NCBI GenBank assembly: GCA_018819515.1
Contig: JAHJPX010000013.1
Location: 62,001-126,000 of the forward strand
Length of the DNA: 64,000 bases
Source of the DNA: Gammaproteobacteria bacterium
GTDB taxonomy: Bacteria > Pseudomonadota > Gammaproteobacteria > Burkholderiales > Rhodocyclaceae
Direction: 5' to 3'
Part shown: piece after piece, positions 54,370-63,156 of the stretch
Layout: every line of letters begins with the position of its first letter
How positions within the stretch are numbered: the stretch's first letter is position 1
The notes under the pieces: generated by a model
Databases searched by the model: none
What the model saw: only the letters and a program-made list of their open reading frames with translations
Told to the model about the DNA's origin: nothing
Position numbers and translations under genes: made by a program

Positions 54370-57219
54370 ATGAGCCAGTCGCCGCGCGCGGCCCATGCCG
54401 AAGCGCCAGAACATCCGGGCGGTATCCCCGATGATGCCCAGATATTTCGCTATGTCGTCGACAACGCAATCGACGGCTTCTTCATCATCGACGCCAAGAG
54501 GCGCTTCATCCAGGTCAACGATGCGTTGTGCGAGATGCTTGGCGTCACCCGCAGCGACATGCTCGGCAAGACACCGCTCGATTTCGTCGCCGAGGAGAGC
54601 CATCCCGAACTGATTCGCCAGATGGGGGCGATCGAGTCGACCGAGCGTCGCCGCTATCGGGTGCTCGGACAGCGCCCTGACGGATCGAAGTTTCCGCTCT
54701 TTCTCAACAACACCAGCTTCAAGAACGAACTCGGTGCGGTGGCGGGGTCGTTCGGTTTCGTTACCGACCTGACGTCGCTGGTCGAGGCGCAACAAGCCGT
54801 CGCAGCGTCGGAACGCGAGCTCCAGCGCATCCTCGCCAACATGCAGGACACCTACTATCGCACCGATACCGAAGGGCGTATCGTCCGCGCTTCGCGTTCG
54901 GTCAAGAACCTGCTTGGCTATCAGGATGACGAGGTGGTCGGGATGCGGCTGTCCGATCTCTACTACGACCCGCGCGACCGGGAAGACTTTCTGCGTGCCA
55001 TGGCCGAGAGCGGCGGTGCCCTCACCGGCTATGAATCGAGACTGCGCTACAAGGACGGTCATGAGGTCTGGGTGCGTACCAACGCCCAGTACTTGCGCGA
55101 CGCTGATGGAAATGTCGTCGGCGTCGAAGGCACGACGCGGGACAACACCGAGCATCGCTACATGCTGGAGGCGCTGCGGTTCAGCGAGGGCCGGCTGGCC
55201 AGTCTCATCGAAGCCCTGCCAGATGCTGTCTTCCTCAAGGACGGCGAGGGCCGCTGGCAGGTCGTGAACACCGCTGGCGTGAGGTTGTTCCGGTTGATGG
55301 GGGCGGATTGGCGCGGCAAGGATTCGCAGCAAATCGCCGACATGCGCCCGGACCTGACGACGGAGATGATCGAGTGTCGTTTGAGCGACGAAGCTGCCTG
55401 GCAGAACCGCGGCCTGACCCGCAACGAGGAAAAGATTTTCGACGCGGATGGTTGTGAGCGTCACTGGGAGTTCGTCAAGTTGCCGATGTTCAATCCGGAC
55501 GGCAGTCGGCGGGCGCTGGTGGTTGTCGCGCGCGACCTCACCGAGCAGCGGCGGGTAGAGGAGAACCTGCGGCTGGCGGCGCAGGTTTTCGAGAACAGCG
55601 GCGAGGCGATCATCATCATGGATGCGCACACGCGCATCGTTTCCGCCAATCGCGCCTATTCCGACATGACCGGGTACCTGGCGGAAGAGGTGCTCGGCAA
55701 GCCCCCGGCGGTTCTCGATTCCGACTTGCAGCCCCCCGATTTCTATCAGCGGCTTTGGAGCAGTCTCCGCGAGACCGGCTACTGGCAAGGTGAAATCTGG
55801 AGTCGGCGCCGAAACGGCGAGGTGTATCCCGAGTGGCTGGGCATCTCAAGCTTACGCGGGAACGACGGCGAAGTGACCCACTTTGTCGCCATTTCGTCGG
55901 ACATCAGCGAGCGCAAGGCGTCCGAGGCGCGCATCGAGTTCCTCGCCCACCACGATCCACTTACCGATCTGCCCAATCGCCTGCTGCTGCGCGATCGCCT
56001 CGAGCGGGCGATCGCGCAGGGCGAGCGCAGCGACAGCCGGGTCGCCCTGCTGTTTCTGGATCTCGATCGCTTCAAGACCGTCAACGATTCGCTTGGCCAT
56101 CCGGTCGGCGACCGGCTGTTGCGCGAGGCGGCGCAACGCCTGCGCGAATGCGTGCGCGAAATGGATACCGTCAGTCGCCAGGGTGGCGACGAGTTCCTGA
56201 TTGTGCTGACCGAACTGAAGGAGGGCGACGCCGTGACCCGCGCTGCCGAGAGCATCTTGGCCGCCTTGTCCAGGCCGTTTTCGCTCGACGGTCACGAAGT
56301 CGCGATTTCCTGTTCGGTCGGCGTTGCCGTCTATCCCGAGGACGGCCGCGATTTCGACGAACTGCTGAAGAAGTCGGACATCGCGATGTACCACGCCAAG
56401 GAGGCGGGCCGCAACGCGTTCCGCTATTACACGGAGCGCATGAACATCGATGCGCTGGAGCGGCTCGATCTGCAGAACCGGCTGCGGCGCGGGCTGGAGC
56501 GGGATGAATTTGTTCTGCACTACCAGCCGGTCGTCGAGTTGGCCAGCGGCCGCATCGTTGGCGCCGAGGCGCTGGTGCGCTGGAATAGCCCCGAAGAAGG
56601 GCTGGTGATGCCGGGGCGTTTCATTGCTGTCGCGGAGGAGTCCGGCTTGATCGTGCCGCTGGGTGACTGGGTGCTGCGCGAAGCCTGTCGTCAGTTGCGG
56701 CGCTGGCACGATGCCGGACACGACCAGCTGTTCCTGGCGGTCAACCTTTCCGCGATCCAGTTTCGGCGCGGCAGCGTCGAGGACAGTGTGACCCGCGCCC
56801 TGCGCGACTCCGGTACCGACCCCCGGTTACTCGAACTGGAGCTTACCGAATCGATCCTGCTGCAAGGCGCCGAGCATGTGCTGGCCAGCGTTCGCCAGTT
56901 GAAGAGCCTTGGCGTCAAGCTCTCCATCGACGACTTCGGCACCGGCTATTCGAGCCTTGCCTACCTGAAACGCTTCGCGGTCGACAAGCTGAAGATCGAC
57001 CAGTCCTTCGTGCGCGGCCTGCCCGCCGACGCCGACAATGCCGCGATTGTCGGCGCTGTCGTTCAAATGGCGAAGAGCCTCAAGCTCGAAGTGCTGGCGG
57101 AAGGTGTGGAGGGCGAGCAGGCGGTCGAACACCTGCGCAAGCTGCAATGCGACTACGTGCAGGGTTACCACTTTGGCCGACCGCTACCGGTCGCCGAGTT
57201 CGATCGCCTTCTCGACTAA
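54370..57219 (+). CDS. Four-PAS GGDEF-EAL c-di-GMP signalling protein
   Basis: 949 residues, no membrane segment. Four PAS domains (about 28-140, 150-265, 275-400 and 405-520) are followed by a GGDEF domain with the signature at about 602-606 (RQGGDEF) and an EAL domain with EAL at about 732-734; downstream DDFGTGYSSLAYLK is intact. Both domains look active by signature. The PAS domains suggest haem, flavin or ligand sensing; the third keeps a long insert. ATG 54370 follows AAGGAAG. It stands alone, 62 bp after the aldolase gene. Confidence 0.95.
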   Translation: MSQSPRAAHAEAPEHPGGIPDDAQIFRYVVDNAIDGFFIIDAKRRFIQVNDALCEMLGVTRSDMLGKTPLDFVAEESHPELIRQMGAIESTERRRYRVLGQRPDGSKFPLFLNNTSFKNELGAVAGSFGFVTDLTSLVEAQQAVAASERELQRILANMQDTYYRTDTEGRIVRASRSVKNLLGYQDDEVVGMRLSDLYYDPRDREDFLRAMAESGGALTGYESRLRYKDGHEVWVRTNAQYLRDADGNVVGVEGTTRDNTEHRYMLEALRFSEGRLASLIEALPDAVFLKDGEGRWQVVNTAGVRLFRLMGADWRGKDSQQIADMRPDLTTEMIECRLSDEAAWQNRGLTRNEEKIFDADGCERHWEFVKLPMFNPDGSRRALVVVARDLTEQRRVEENLRLAAQVFENSGEAIIIMDAHTRIVSANRAYSDMTGYLAEEVLGKPPAVLDSDLQPPDFYQRLWSSLRETGYWQGEIWSRRRNGEVYPEWLGISSLRGNDGEVTHFVAISSDISERKASEARIEFLAHHDPLTDLPNRLLLRDRLERAIAQGERSDSRVALLFLDLDRFKTVNDSLGHPVGDRLLREAAQRLRECVREMDTVSRQGGDEFLIVLTELKEGDAVTRAAESILAALSRPFSLDGHEVAISCSVGVAVYPEDGRDFDELLKKSDIAMYHAKEAGRNAFRYYTERMNIDALERLDLQNRLRRGLERDEFVLHYQPVVELASGRIVGAEALVRWNSPEEGLVMPGRFIAVAEESGLIVPLGDWVLREACRQLRRWHDAGHDQLFLAVNLSAIQFRRGSVEDSVTRALRDSGTDPRLLELELTESILLQGAEHVLASVRQLKSLGVKLSIDDFGTGYSSLAYLKRFAVDKLKIDQSFVRGLPADADNAAIVGAVVQMAKSLKLEVLAEGVEGEQAVEHLRKLQCDYVQGYHFGRPLPVAEFDRLLD

Positions 57220-57233
57220 GCGGATCTGACGAC

Positions 57234-58331
57234 TCAGAGTATCGGTACGCCCTGCTTCTCTCCGCGCTCGTACACCACGTTGGCGCGGCCGACGATCAGC
57301 GAGTCGAGCGGGCCGATGCGGTCGGTGTCCTTGTTCGTATAGGGCAGCCGGTGCAGCACGTAGCGCAGCGCGTTCAGGCGCGCGCGCTTCTTGCAATCGG
57401 ACTTGATCACCGTCCAAGGCGCATCGGCGGTGTCTGTGTAGAAGAACATCGCTTCCTTCGCCTTCGTGTACTCCTGCCATTTGTCCAGCGAAGCGAGGTC
57501 GATCGGCGACAGCTTCCATTGCTTGAGCGGGTGCACCTTGCGTTCCTTGAAGCGGCGGCGCTGCTCTTCGCGGCTGACCGAGAACCAGAACTTGATCAGG
57601 TGGATGCCCTGGCGCACCAGCATGCGCTCGAATTCCGGCGCCTGGCGCATGAACTCTTCGTACTCGGCGTCGCTGCAGAAGCCCATGACGCGCTCGACGC
57701 CGGCGCGGTTGTACCAGGAACGGTCCAGGAAGACCAGCTCGCCGGCCGTCGGCAGATGTTGCGCGTAGCGTTGGAAGTACCACTGGCCGCGTTCCACCTC
57801 GTTCGGCTTTTCCAGAGCGACGACGTGCGCGCCCCGCGGGTTCAGGTGTTCCATGAAGCGCTTGATGGTACCGCCCTTGCCGGCCGCGTCGCGGCCTTCG
57901 AACAGGATCACCACGCGCTGGCCGGTTTCCTTGATCCATGCCTGCAATTTCAATAGCTCCACTTGCAGCCGGTATTTCTGCCGCTCATAGCTCTTGCGCG
58001 ACATCAGGTTCTTGTACGGATAGCCGCCATCGCGCCAACCTGGCGTCAACTCGGCGTCGGGGTCGATCCCTTCTGCCTGCAAGGCCTGTCGCTTCTCCTT
58101 GAGTATGTTCTTGAGCAGGGTCACCGCTTCCTCGTGCGGTGCGCCCGAGAGCAGGTCACGCATGGCCGCCAGGCGCTTGCCCTGGGCCTCATCGCTTGCT
58201 ATGGCCACCGCATGCGTTTCGATGCGGGCGGGCGGGCTGAGCGGGCCGACATCGCCGGACTTGGCGGCGCGAGTGCGCGGCCGTGGCGTTACGGTGGCGG
58301 GCTTTTTCGTTGCGGGTTTTCTGAGCGTCAT
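57234..58331 (-). CDS. ppk2: Polyphosphate kinase 2 family protein
   Basis: 365 residues. A basic, Pro/Ala-rich start of about 85 residues precedes the PPK2 domain with Walker A FEGRDAAGKGGTIKRF (about 144-159), Walker B/lid FLDRSWYNRAGVERVMGFC (about 200-218) and the lid Arg cluster SREEQRRRFKER. By family it moves phosphate between polyphosphate and nucleotides. It follows two small genes (58805 to 58336), 4 nt after the KTSC stop, forming one operon. The GGDEF-EAL gene converges 14 bp away. Confidence 0.93.
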   Translation of the reverse strand: MTLRKPATKKPATVTPRPRTRAAKSGDVGPLSPPARIETHAVAIASDEAQGKRLAAMRDLLSGAPHEEAVTLLKNILKEKRQALQAEGIDPDAELTPGWRDGGYPYKNLMSRKSYERQKYRLQVELLKLQAWIKETGQRVVILFEGRDAAGKGGTIKRFMEHLNPRGAHVVALEKPNEVERGQWYFQRYAQHLPTAGELVFLDRSWYNRAGVERVMGFCSDAEYEEFMRQAPEFERMLVRQGIHLIKFWFSVSREEQRRRFKERKVHPLKQWKLSPIDLASLDKWQEYTKAKEAMFFYTDTADAPWTVIKSDCKKRARLNALRYVLHRLPYTNKDTDRIGPLDSLIVGRANVVYERGEKQGVPIL

Positions 58332-58335
58332 GGCA

Positions 58336-58605
58336 TCAACCGAACAGGTCGTCGAGAGGGTTTTTCTTCGTATCGGCCGAAAAGTCAGCCGTGGTGACAC
58401 GCCGAGCGGTGAATTCCTCCTCGACGTTGTCGCGATAAATGCTCCAGGGCGAGCCGGAGGTCGACAGGCGCCGCCAGATCTCCGCCCCCACCCCTGTGTA
58501 CTCGAGCGTGGTGCCGTCATCCAGTTGCACCCGCAAGCGCCGCGCCGCGGCATCGTAGCCGATCGCACGCAACTTGCCCGAGCTGATGCTCTTCATTTCC
58601 ATCAT
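58336..58605 (-). CDS. KTSC-domain small protein
   Basis: 89 residues. The KTSC pattern is MKSISSGKLRAIGYDAAARR LRVQLDDGTTLEYTGV, about 4-40, then WRRLSTSGSPWSIYRDNVEEEF. KTSC domains occur with lysyl-tRNA synthetases and alone; function unknown. ATG 58605 overlaps the upstream stop (ATGA). The C-terminal VTTADFSAD comes from a 26-bp motif copy. Confidence 0.82.
   Translation of the reverse strand: MMEMKSISSGKLRAIGYDAAARRLRVQLDDGTTLEYTGVGAEIWRRLSTSGSPWSIYRDNVEEEFTARRVTTADFSADTKKNPLDDLFG
58379..58403 (+). repeat. Dispersed 26-bp motif, copy 19
   Basis: Inside the KTSC gene near its 3' end. The core is on the plus strand, so it is read antisense as VTTADFS; one change (GTGGTG). Confidence 0.88.
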
Positions 58606-58805
58606 GCGGATCCGTCGGACGACGCCTCGGCGTCGTCCGTTCGCGTGCGAACCTGCTTCTCGCGCAGGCGCTGGTTCTTGTCGTCGCTGGCAAACACGTA
58701 GCGCCCCGCCAGAACGCAGCCCTTCATGCCCGGGTCGCACGGCAGATTGTTGATTTTCGAGCAGCGATCGTCGACTTCGTGCGGGCATCCCCAGCCGCCG
58801 GCCAT
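58602..58805 (-). CDS. Small Cys-rich protein of the ppk2 operon
   Basis: 67 residues with four Cys in GWGCPHEVDDRCSKINNLPCDPGMKGC (about 5-30), a likely zinc or Fe-S site, then VLAGRYVFASD and a charged tail. The family is not recognised. ATG 58805 follows the strong ribosome site GGGGAGG. It is first in the Cys-rich/KTSC/PPK2 operon, divergent from plsB by 96 bp. Confidence 0.72.
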   Translation of the reverse strand: MAGGWGCPHEVDDRCSKINNLPCDPGMKGCVLAGRYVFASDDKNQRLREKQVRTRTDDAEASSDGSA

Positions 58806-58901
58806 GCGTGCCTCCCCGGAATCAAGAGTACTCATTGTAGCCACGAAGAACACAAGGCGTCGACCGCACTCCCTGCAGTAGGTACACTGCGCCCACCCAC
58901 C

Positions 58902-61418
58902 ATGAGTTCAGAGTTCCAATTCGGCTGGTTTTCATCGCTCGCGCGCAGAGTGCTTTATTCCTGGGTGCGTGCGCAAGCCATGCCGCCGCCGGCCGAAACC
59001 CCGATCGATCCCGGCCGGCCGGTCTGCTACGTGATCCAGGATCGCCGCCTGTCCAACGTCCTCGTATTGCAGGAAGAGACGCGCCGCACTGGCCTGCCCG
59101 CGGCCGACGGCGGGCTGGCGGTGGGGCGTTTCGCCACCGAAAATGCCTTCTTCTGCCTAACCCGCCCCCAGCCGCTGCTGGCCGAGACGGCGCGCGAGCG
59201 CTACCGGCATTCGCCGCTGCTCGACCGTCTGGCCGCGGCGTTGCGCGACGCGCCCGAACTCGACGTCCAGCTCGTCCCGGTGACCATCCTCTGGGGCCGC
59301 GCGCCGCGCGAGCAGGATTCCATCCTCAAGGCGCTGTTCGCCGAAGGCTGGCGCCCGCCGAGCCATTTGCGCCAGTTGATCGCGATATTGCTGCACGGGC
59401 GACAAGTGCTGGTACGCTTCAGCGCGCCGATGTCACTGGCCGAGCTGCTGCGCGACGAACCCGATCCGGAACGCAGTCTGCGCAAGGTGCAGCGGATATT
59501 GCGCGTACATTTTCGTCGCCAGCGCGAGATGGCGATCGGCCCCGACCTTTCCCATCGCAACACCCAGATCGAGCACATCCTCGCCGCGCCGGCGGTGCGT
59601 GGCGCCATCGCCCAGGAGGCGATCCGGCGCAAGACGTCGTTTGCAGAGACGCGCGAACGCGCGCGCGGCTTCGCCCGCGAGATTGTCTCCGATTATTCGC
59701 ACAGCGTCATCCGCGCCCTTGAACTGTTCCTGACCTGGCTGTGGACCCGTCTGTACGACGGCGTCGAAGTGCACAACTTCGATGTCGTGACGCAGATCGC
59801 GCCGGGGCAGGGCGTCGTCTACATTCCCTGCCACCGCAGCCATATCGACTACCTGCTGCTGTCCTATGTGCTCTTCAAGCGCGGCCTGACGCCGCCGCAT
59901 ATCGCCGCCGGCGCCAACCTCAACTTCCCCGTCATCGGTCCGATCCTGCGCCGTGGCGGCGCCTTCTTCCTGCGCCGCAGCTTCAAGGGCGAACCGGTCT
60001 ACGCGGCCGTGTTCAACGAATACCTGCACCTGATGATCTCGCGCGGTTTCTCGATCGAGTACTTCATCGAGGGCACACGCAGTCGCACCGGCCGCATGCT
60101 GTCGCCGCGCACCGGCATCCTCGGCATGACGCTGAAGAGCTTCGTGCGAGGACACGAGCGGCCGCTGGTGTTCGTTCCCGTGTATGTCGGCTACGAGAAG
60201 CTTCTTGAGGGCAAGAGTTTCCTCAACGAACTGGCCGGCAAGCCCAAGCGCAAGGAATCGCTGTGGAGTCTGCTCGGCACCCTGCGCAAGCTCAAGCGGG
60301 AATTCGGCAAGGTGCATGTCAATTTCGGCCGACCGCTGCCGCTGGCCGAATACTTCGACCGCGTGCATCCCGGCTGGAAGGAGGAGCCGGTCGGCGCCAG
60401 CGCCGAATGGCTGCGTGAGGCGACTCATGGCGCCGCGCTCGAACTGGTTCGGCGGATCAACGAGGCGACCGTCGTCAACCCGATCAATCTGGTGGCGCTG
60501 GCATTGCTTGCCACCCCCAGGCATGCCGCCGACGAAGAAACCCTGCGCGGCATGATCGAGCACTACCAGATGCTGTTTCGCCATGCGCCGTATTCGCCGC
60601 AGATGATCGTCAGCGAAGAACCGGCCGATGCGATGGTGGAACATGCCCGCCGCCTCGGCGTGGTAGAGCGCCTGGCGCATCCGCTCGGCGACGTGATAAA
60701 AGTCAGCGATGGCGAAGCGCCGCTGCTGGCCTATTTTCGCAACAACGTCCTGCATCTGGTTGCGTTGCCGGCGCTCGTCGCCTGCCTGCTGACCTGCAAC
60801 GCGCGCCTCGAAGTCCGGCGTGTCGCCGGCGCCATTGCCCGGCTGCTGGTGCTCGCCCAGTCCGAGTTGTATTTCCGTTGTGCGCCGGAGGACGTGCCCG
60901 ACTCGCTGGAGCCGGTGCTGACGGTTCTCGAAGCACGCGGGCTGATCCAGCGACACGACCAGACGCTGGTCGCTCCAGATCCCAGCAGTCCCGCATTCGC
61001 GGAACTGCAACTGCTGGGCGAGGCGCTGCGGCCCATGCTCGAGCGCTACCTTCTGACGCTGGCGCTGCTCGAGCGCCACGGCTCGGGAATCCTGAACCGG
61101 GCGCGGCTGGAGGAACTGGGCCACCTGCTGGCCCAGCGGCTGGTGCTGCTCCACGATACCGGCGCTGCCGAATTCGCCGAACGCCGGCTGTTCGTCAACG
61201 TCGTCGACAACATGCTTTCCGCGGGACTGCTGTGGCAGGACGAGGAGGGGCGGCTGCAATTCGACGCGCGTCTCAGCGCCCCGGCGGCGGATGCCGAATT
61301 GTTGCTGGCGGCCGATGTGCGCCGGACCATCCGCCGCATGGCCGGGAGCGGCATCGCCGAACGGCTGGAACCGGCAGCCGCTACATCTGGCGAAACAGGT
61401 GAGCGTAGCGCCGGCTGA
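58902..61418 (+). CDS. plsB: Glycerol-3-phosphate acyltransferase PlsB
   Basis: 838 residues. The acyltransferase blocks are in order: CHRSHIDYLLLSY (H-X4-D, about 310-322), GGAFFLRRSFKG (about 349-360), FIEGTRSRTGRM (about 388-399) and PLVFVPVYVGYEKLLEG (about 418-434). It makes lysophosphatidate, the first step of phospholipid synthesis. A decayed 26-bp motif copy lies at VIKVSDGEAP (about 599-608). The 3' end overlaps the convergent response-regulator gene by 38 bp. Confidence 0.96.
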   Translation: MSSEFQFGWFSSLARRVLYSWVRAQAMPPPAETPIDPGRPVCYVIQDRRLSNVLVLQEETRRTGLPAADGGLAVGRFATENAFFCLTRPQPLLAETARERYRHSPLLDRLAAALRDAPELDVQLVPVTILWGRAPREQDSILKALFAEGWRPPSHLRQLIAILLHGRQVLVRFSAPMSLAELLRDEPDPERSLRKVQRILRVHFRRQREMAIGPDLSHRNTQIEHILAAPAVRGAIAQEAIRRKTSFAETRERARGFAREIVSDYSHSVIRALELFLTWLWTRLYDGVEVHNFDVVTQIAPGQGVVYIPCHRSHIDYLLLSYVLFKRGLTPPHIAAGANLNFPVIGPILRRGGAFFLRRSFKGEPVYAAVFNEYLHLMISRGFSIEYFIEGTRSRTGRMLSPRTGILGMTLKSFVRGHERPLVFVPVYVGYEKLLEGKSFLNELAGKPKRKESLWSLLGTLRKLKREFGKVHVNFGRPLPLAEYFDRVHPGWKEEPVGASAEWLREATHGAALELVRRINEATVVNPINLVALALLATPRHAADEETLRGMIEHYQMLFRHAPYSPQMIVSEEPADAMVEHARRLGVVERLAHPLGDVIKVSDGEAPLLAYFRNNVLHLVALPALVACLLTCNARLEVRRVAGAIARLLVLAQSELYFRCAPEDVPDSLEPVLTVLEARGLIQRHDQTLVAPDPSSPAFAELQLLGEALRPMLERYLLTLALLERHGSGILNRARLEELGHLLAQRLVLLHDTGAAEFAERRLFVNVVDNMLSAGLLWQDEEGRLQFDARLSAPAADAELLLAADVRRTIRRMAGSGIAERLEPAAATSGETGERSAG
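60697..60721 (+). repeat. Dispersed 26-bp motif, decayed copy (21)
   Basis: ATAAAAGTCAGCGATGGCG then AAGCGCC. The core has one change and the end two. It is inside plsB, frame IKVSDGEA. It may be a decayed copy or chance. Confidence 0.4.
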
Positions 61419-62130
61419 CGGCGACCGGCTTGCCGCCGCTGTGCAACTCGGCCCACAGCCGTCCCATCAGGTCCCGCTGTACCTGCCTGATCGCCGCCAC
61501 CCGCAGCAGCGTGCCGCGATGGACACGCCAGAAGGCGCCGGGATCCAGTTGCTGTTCGAGTTCCCTGAGCGGTGTGCGGATCGGCCATTCGCGGTTGCCG
61601 ACCCGGATCATGGTGTATTTGTCGGAGGCTTCGAAGCAATCCACTTCGTCGACATCGATCAGCCTTACCGCGTCCGGGGTGCCGACGCGCAGCCAGCGCA
61701 GCGCTTGCGGCTTTGCTGCGGCGTCCAGGTGGTTCAGCAGATCACGTAACAGATCAGGCTGCATGGCGGCCGCCGGAACACTGCCGATGCGCTCCATGGT
61801 CGTGGCCAGTCGCGCGGCGGTCACCGGCTTGAGCAGATAGTCCGCCGCCGCCTGCTCGAACGCCTGGACGGCGAACTCGTCGTAGGCCGTGACGAAGACC
61901 ACCCGGCAAGGTGCGCGGGTCCGGGCGGCGACTTCGAGGCCGGAAAGACCGGGCATGCGGATGTCGAGAAAGGCGACATCCGGCCGCAGTGCATCGATCT
62001 TCGCCAGCGCGGTGTCACCGTCGCCGGCTTCGGCGACGATCTGCGCGTCCGGCGCGACGTCGGCGAGCAGTCGCCGCAGCCAGTCACGCAGTGGCGGCTC
62101 GTCGTCAGCGATCAGCAGGCGCAGGCTCAT
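61381..62130 (-). CDS. LytTR-type response regulator
   Basis: 249 residues. The receiver domain has acidic ADDE (about 8-11), phospho-Asp in FLDIRMPG (about 55) and Lys in LLKPV (about 100-104). A LytTR DNA-binding domain follows (about 145-245, with VDEVDCFEASDKYTMIRV and WRVHRGTLLRVAAIR). It belongs with the LytS-like kinase gene, which it overlaps by 26 bp. Targets unknown. Confidence 0.94.
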   Translation of the reverse strand: MSLRLLIADDEPPLRDWLRRLLADVAPDAQIVAEAGDGDTALAKIDALRPDVAFLDIRMPGLSGLEVAARTRAPCRVVFVTAYDEFAVQAFEQAAADYLLKPVTAARLATTMERIGSVPAAAMQPDLLRDLLNHLDAAAKPQALRWLRVGTPDAVRLIDVDEVDCFEASDKYTMIRVGNREWPIRTPLRELEQQLDPGAFWRVHRGTLLRVAAIRQVQRDLMGRLWAELHSGGKPVAVSRRYAHLFRQM

Positions 62131-63151
62131 GGTCCCGGAATGGTAGCTGCAGGCGAGCCGTTACGCCACCTCCCGGATTGGCCGTCAGCGACAGCCAGCC
62201 TTCGTTGCCGCAGGTTGCGGCGAGGCGGCGGCGGACGTTCGCCAGCCCCATGCCGTCGCTGACCGACGCGGAGAAGCCACAACCGTTGTCGACGACTTCG
62301 ACGTCGAGCGTGTCGCCCTGACGGCGACAGCGGACGATCAGGCGGCCCGCTTCCGTCTTCGGTTCGAGGCCATGGCGGATGGCGTTCTCGACCAGCGGCT
62401 GCACCAGCAGCGGTGGCAACTGCGCGTCGAGCACGTCGTCGTCCGCGTCGATCCGCCAGTCCAGGCGTTCACCCATGCGCACGGCCATGATGCCGAGATA
62501 GGCGCGCAGCAACTCGATCTCCTCGGCCAGCGTCACGATCGGCTTGCGCGTGCGCGCCAGCGAAGTGCGCAGCAGCGCCGTCAGATCGAGCAGCATCTTG
62601 CGGGCCGCCGCCGAATCCGTATCGATCAGGCCGACGACGTTCGACAGCGTATTGAACAGAAAATGCGGCTCGATCTGCGCTTGTAGCAGCGCGAGTTCCA
62701 TGCGCGCGGCCACGGCCTCCTGCTCGACGCGCTGCAGTCGCTCGGTACGCGCCTCCGCCTGGGCTTCGAGCATTCGCGATTCGTCGTGGAAATGCCAGAC
62801 GGCCAGGACGCCGAAGATCAGCGCAGTGGCGGCCGAGATCAATGCGGCGTCGGGGTGGGCCTGCAACACCTCGGCGAGCGTGAGGCCCTCGATCCAGGTG
62901 GCAAGCGCGAATCCGGCCATGGCCCCGAGTGGAATGCCGATCAGGCCGTCGGTCCACTCGACGCGCGATTGTCCGCGCAGCAGGCGTGGACCGCGCACGG
63001 CAAAGTAGATGCCGGAACCGATGCAGTGGCAGTAAATCAGGTTCAGTGCCAGCGGATAGGGCGTCACCGCAGTGAGGAAGAGTCCGACCGCGGTGTTGTA
63101 GGCGACGACGAGCAGCAGATCGCGCCTCAGCATGGACCAGAACAGAGGCAT
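62105..63151 (-). CDS. LytS/YehU-like sensor histidine kinase
   Basis: About 348 residues. Four hydrophobic segments (about 10-125) and a coiled coil lead to the His-kinase domain with phospho-His in QIEPHFLFNTLSNV (about 168-181), then PLLVQPLVENAIRHGL and DNGCGFSASVSDGMGLANVR. ATG 63151 lies 5 nt after the upstream stop; ATG 63178 is possible but overlaps that gene. It pairs with the LytTR regulator. Confidence 0.92.
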   Translation of the reverse strand: MPLFWSMLRRDLLLVVAYNTAVGLFLTAVTPYPLALNLIYCHCIGSGIYFAVRGPRLLRGQSRVEWTDGLIGIPLGAMAGFALATWIEGLTLAEVLQAHPDAALISAATALIFGVLAVWHFHDESRMLEAQAEARTERLQRVEQEAVAARMELALLQAQIEPHFLFNTLSNVVGLIDTDSAAARKMLLDLTALLRTSLARTRKPIVTLAEEIELLRAYLGIMAVRMGERLDWRIDADDDVLDAQLPPLLVQPLVENAIRHGLEPKTEAGRLIVRCRRQGDTLDVEVVDNGCGFSASVSDGMGLANVRRRLAATCGNEGWLSLTANPGGGVTARLQLPFRDHEPAPADR

Positions 63152-63156
63152 GGAGA

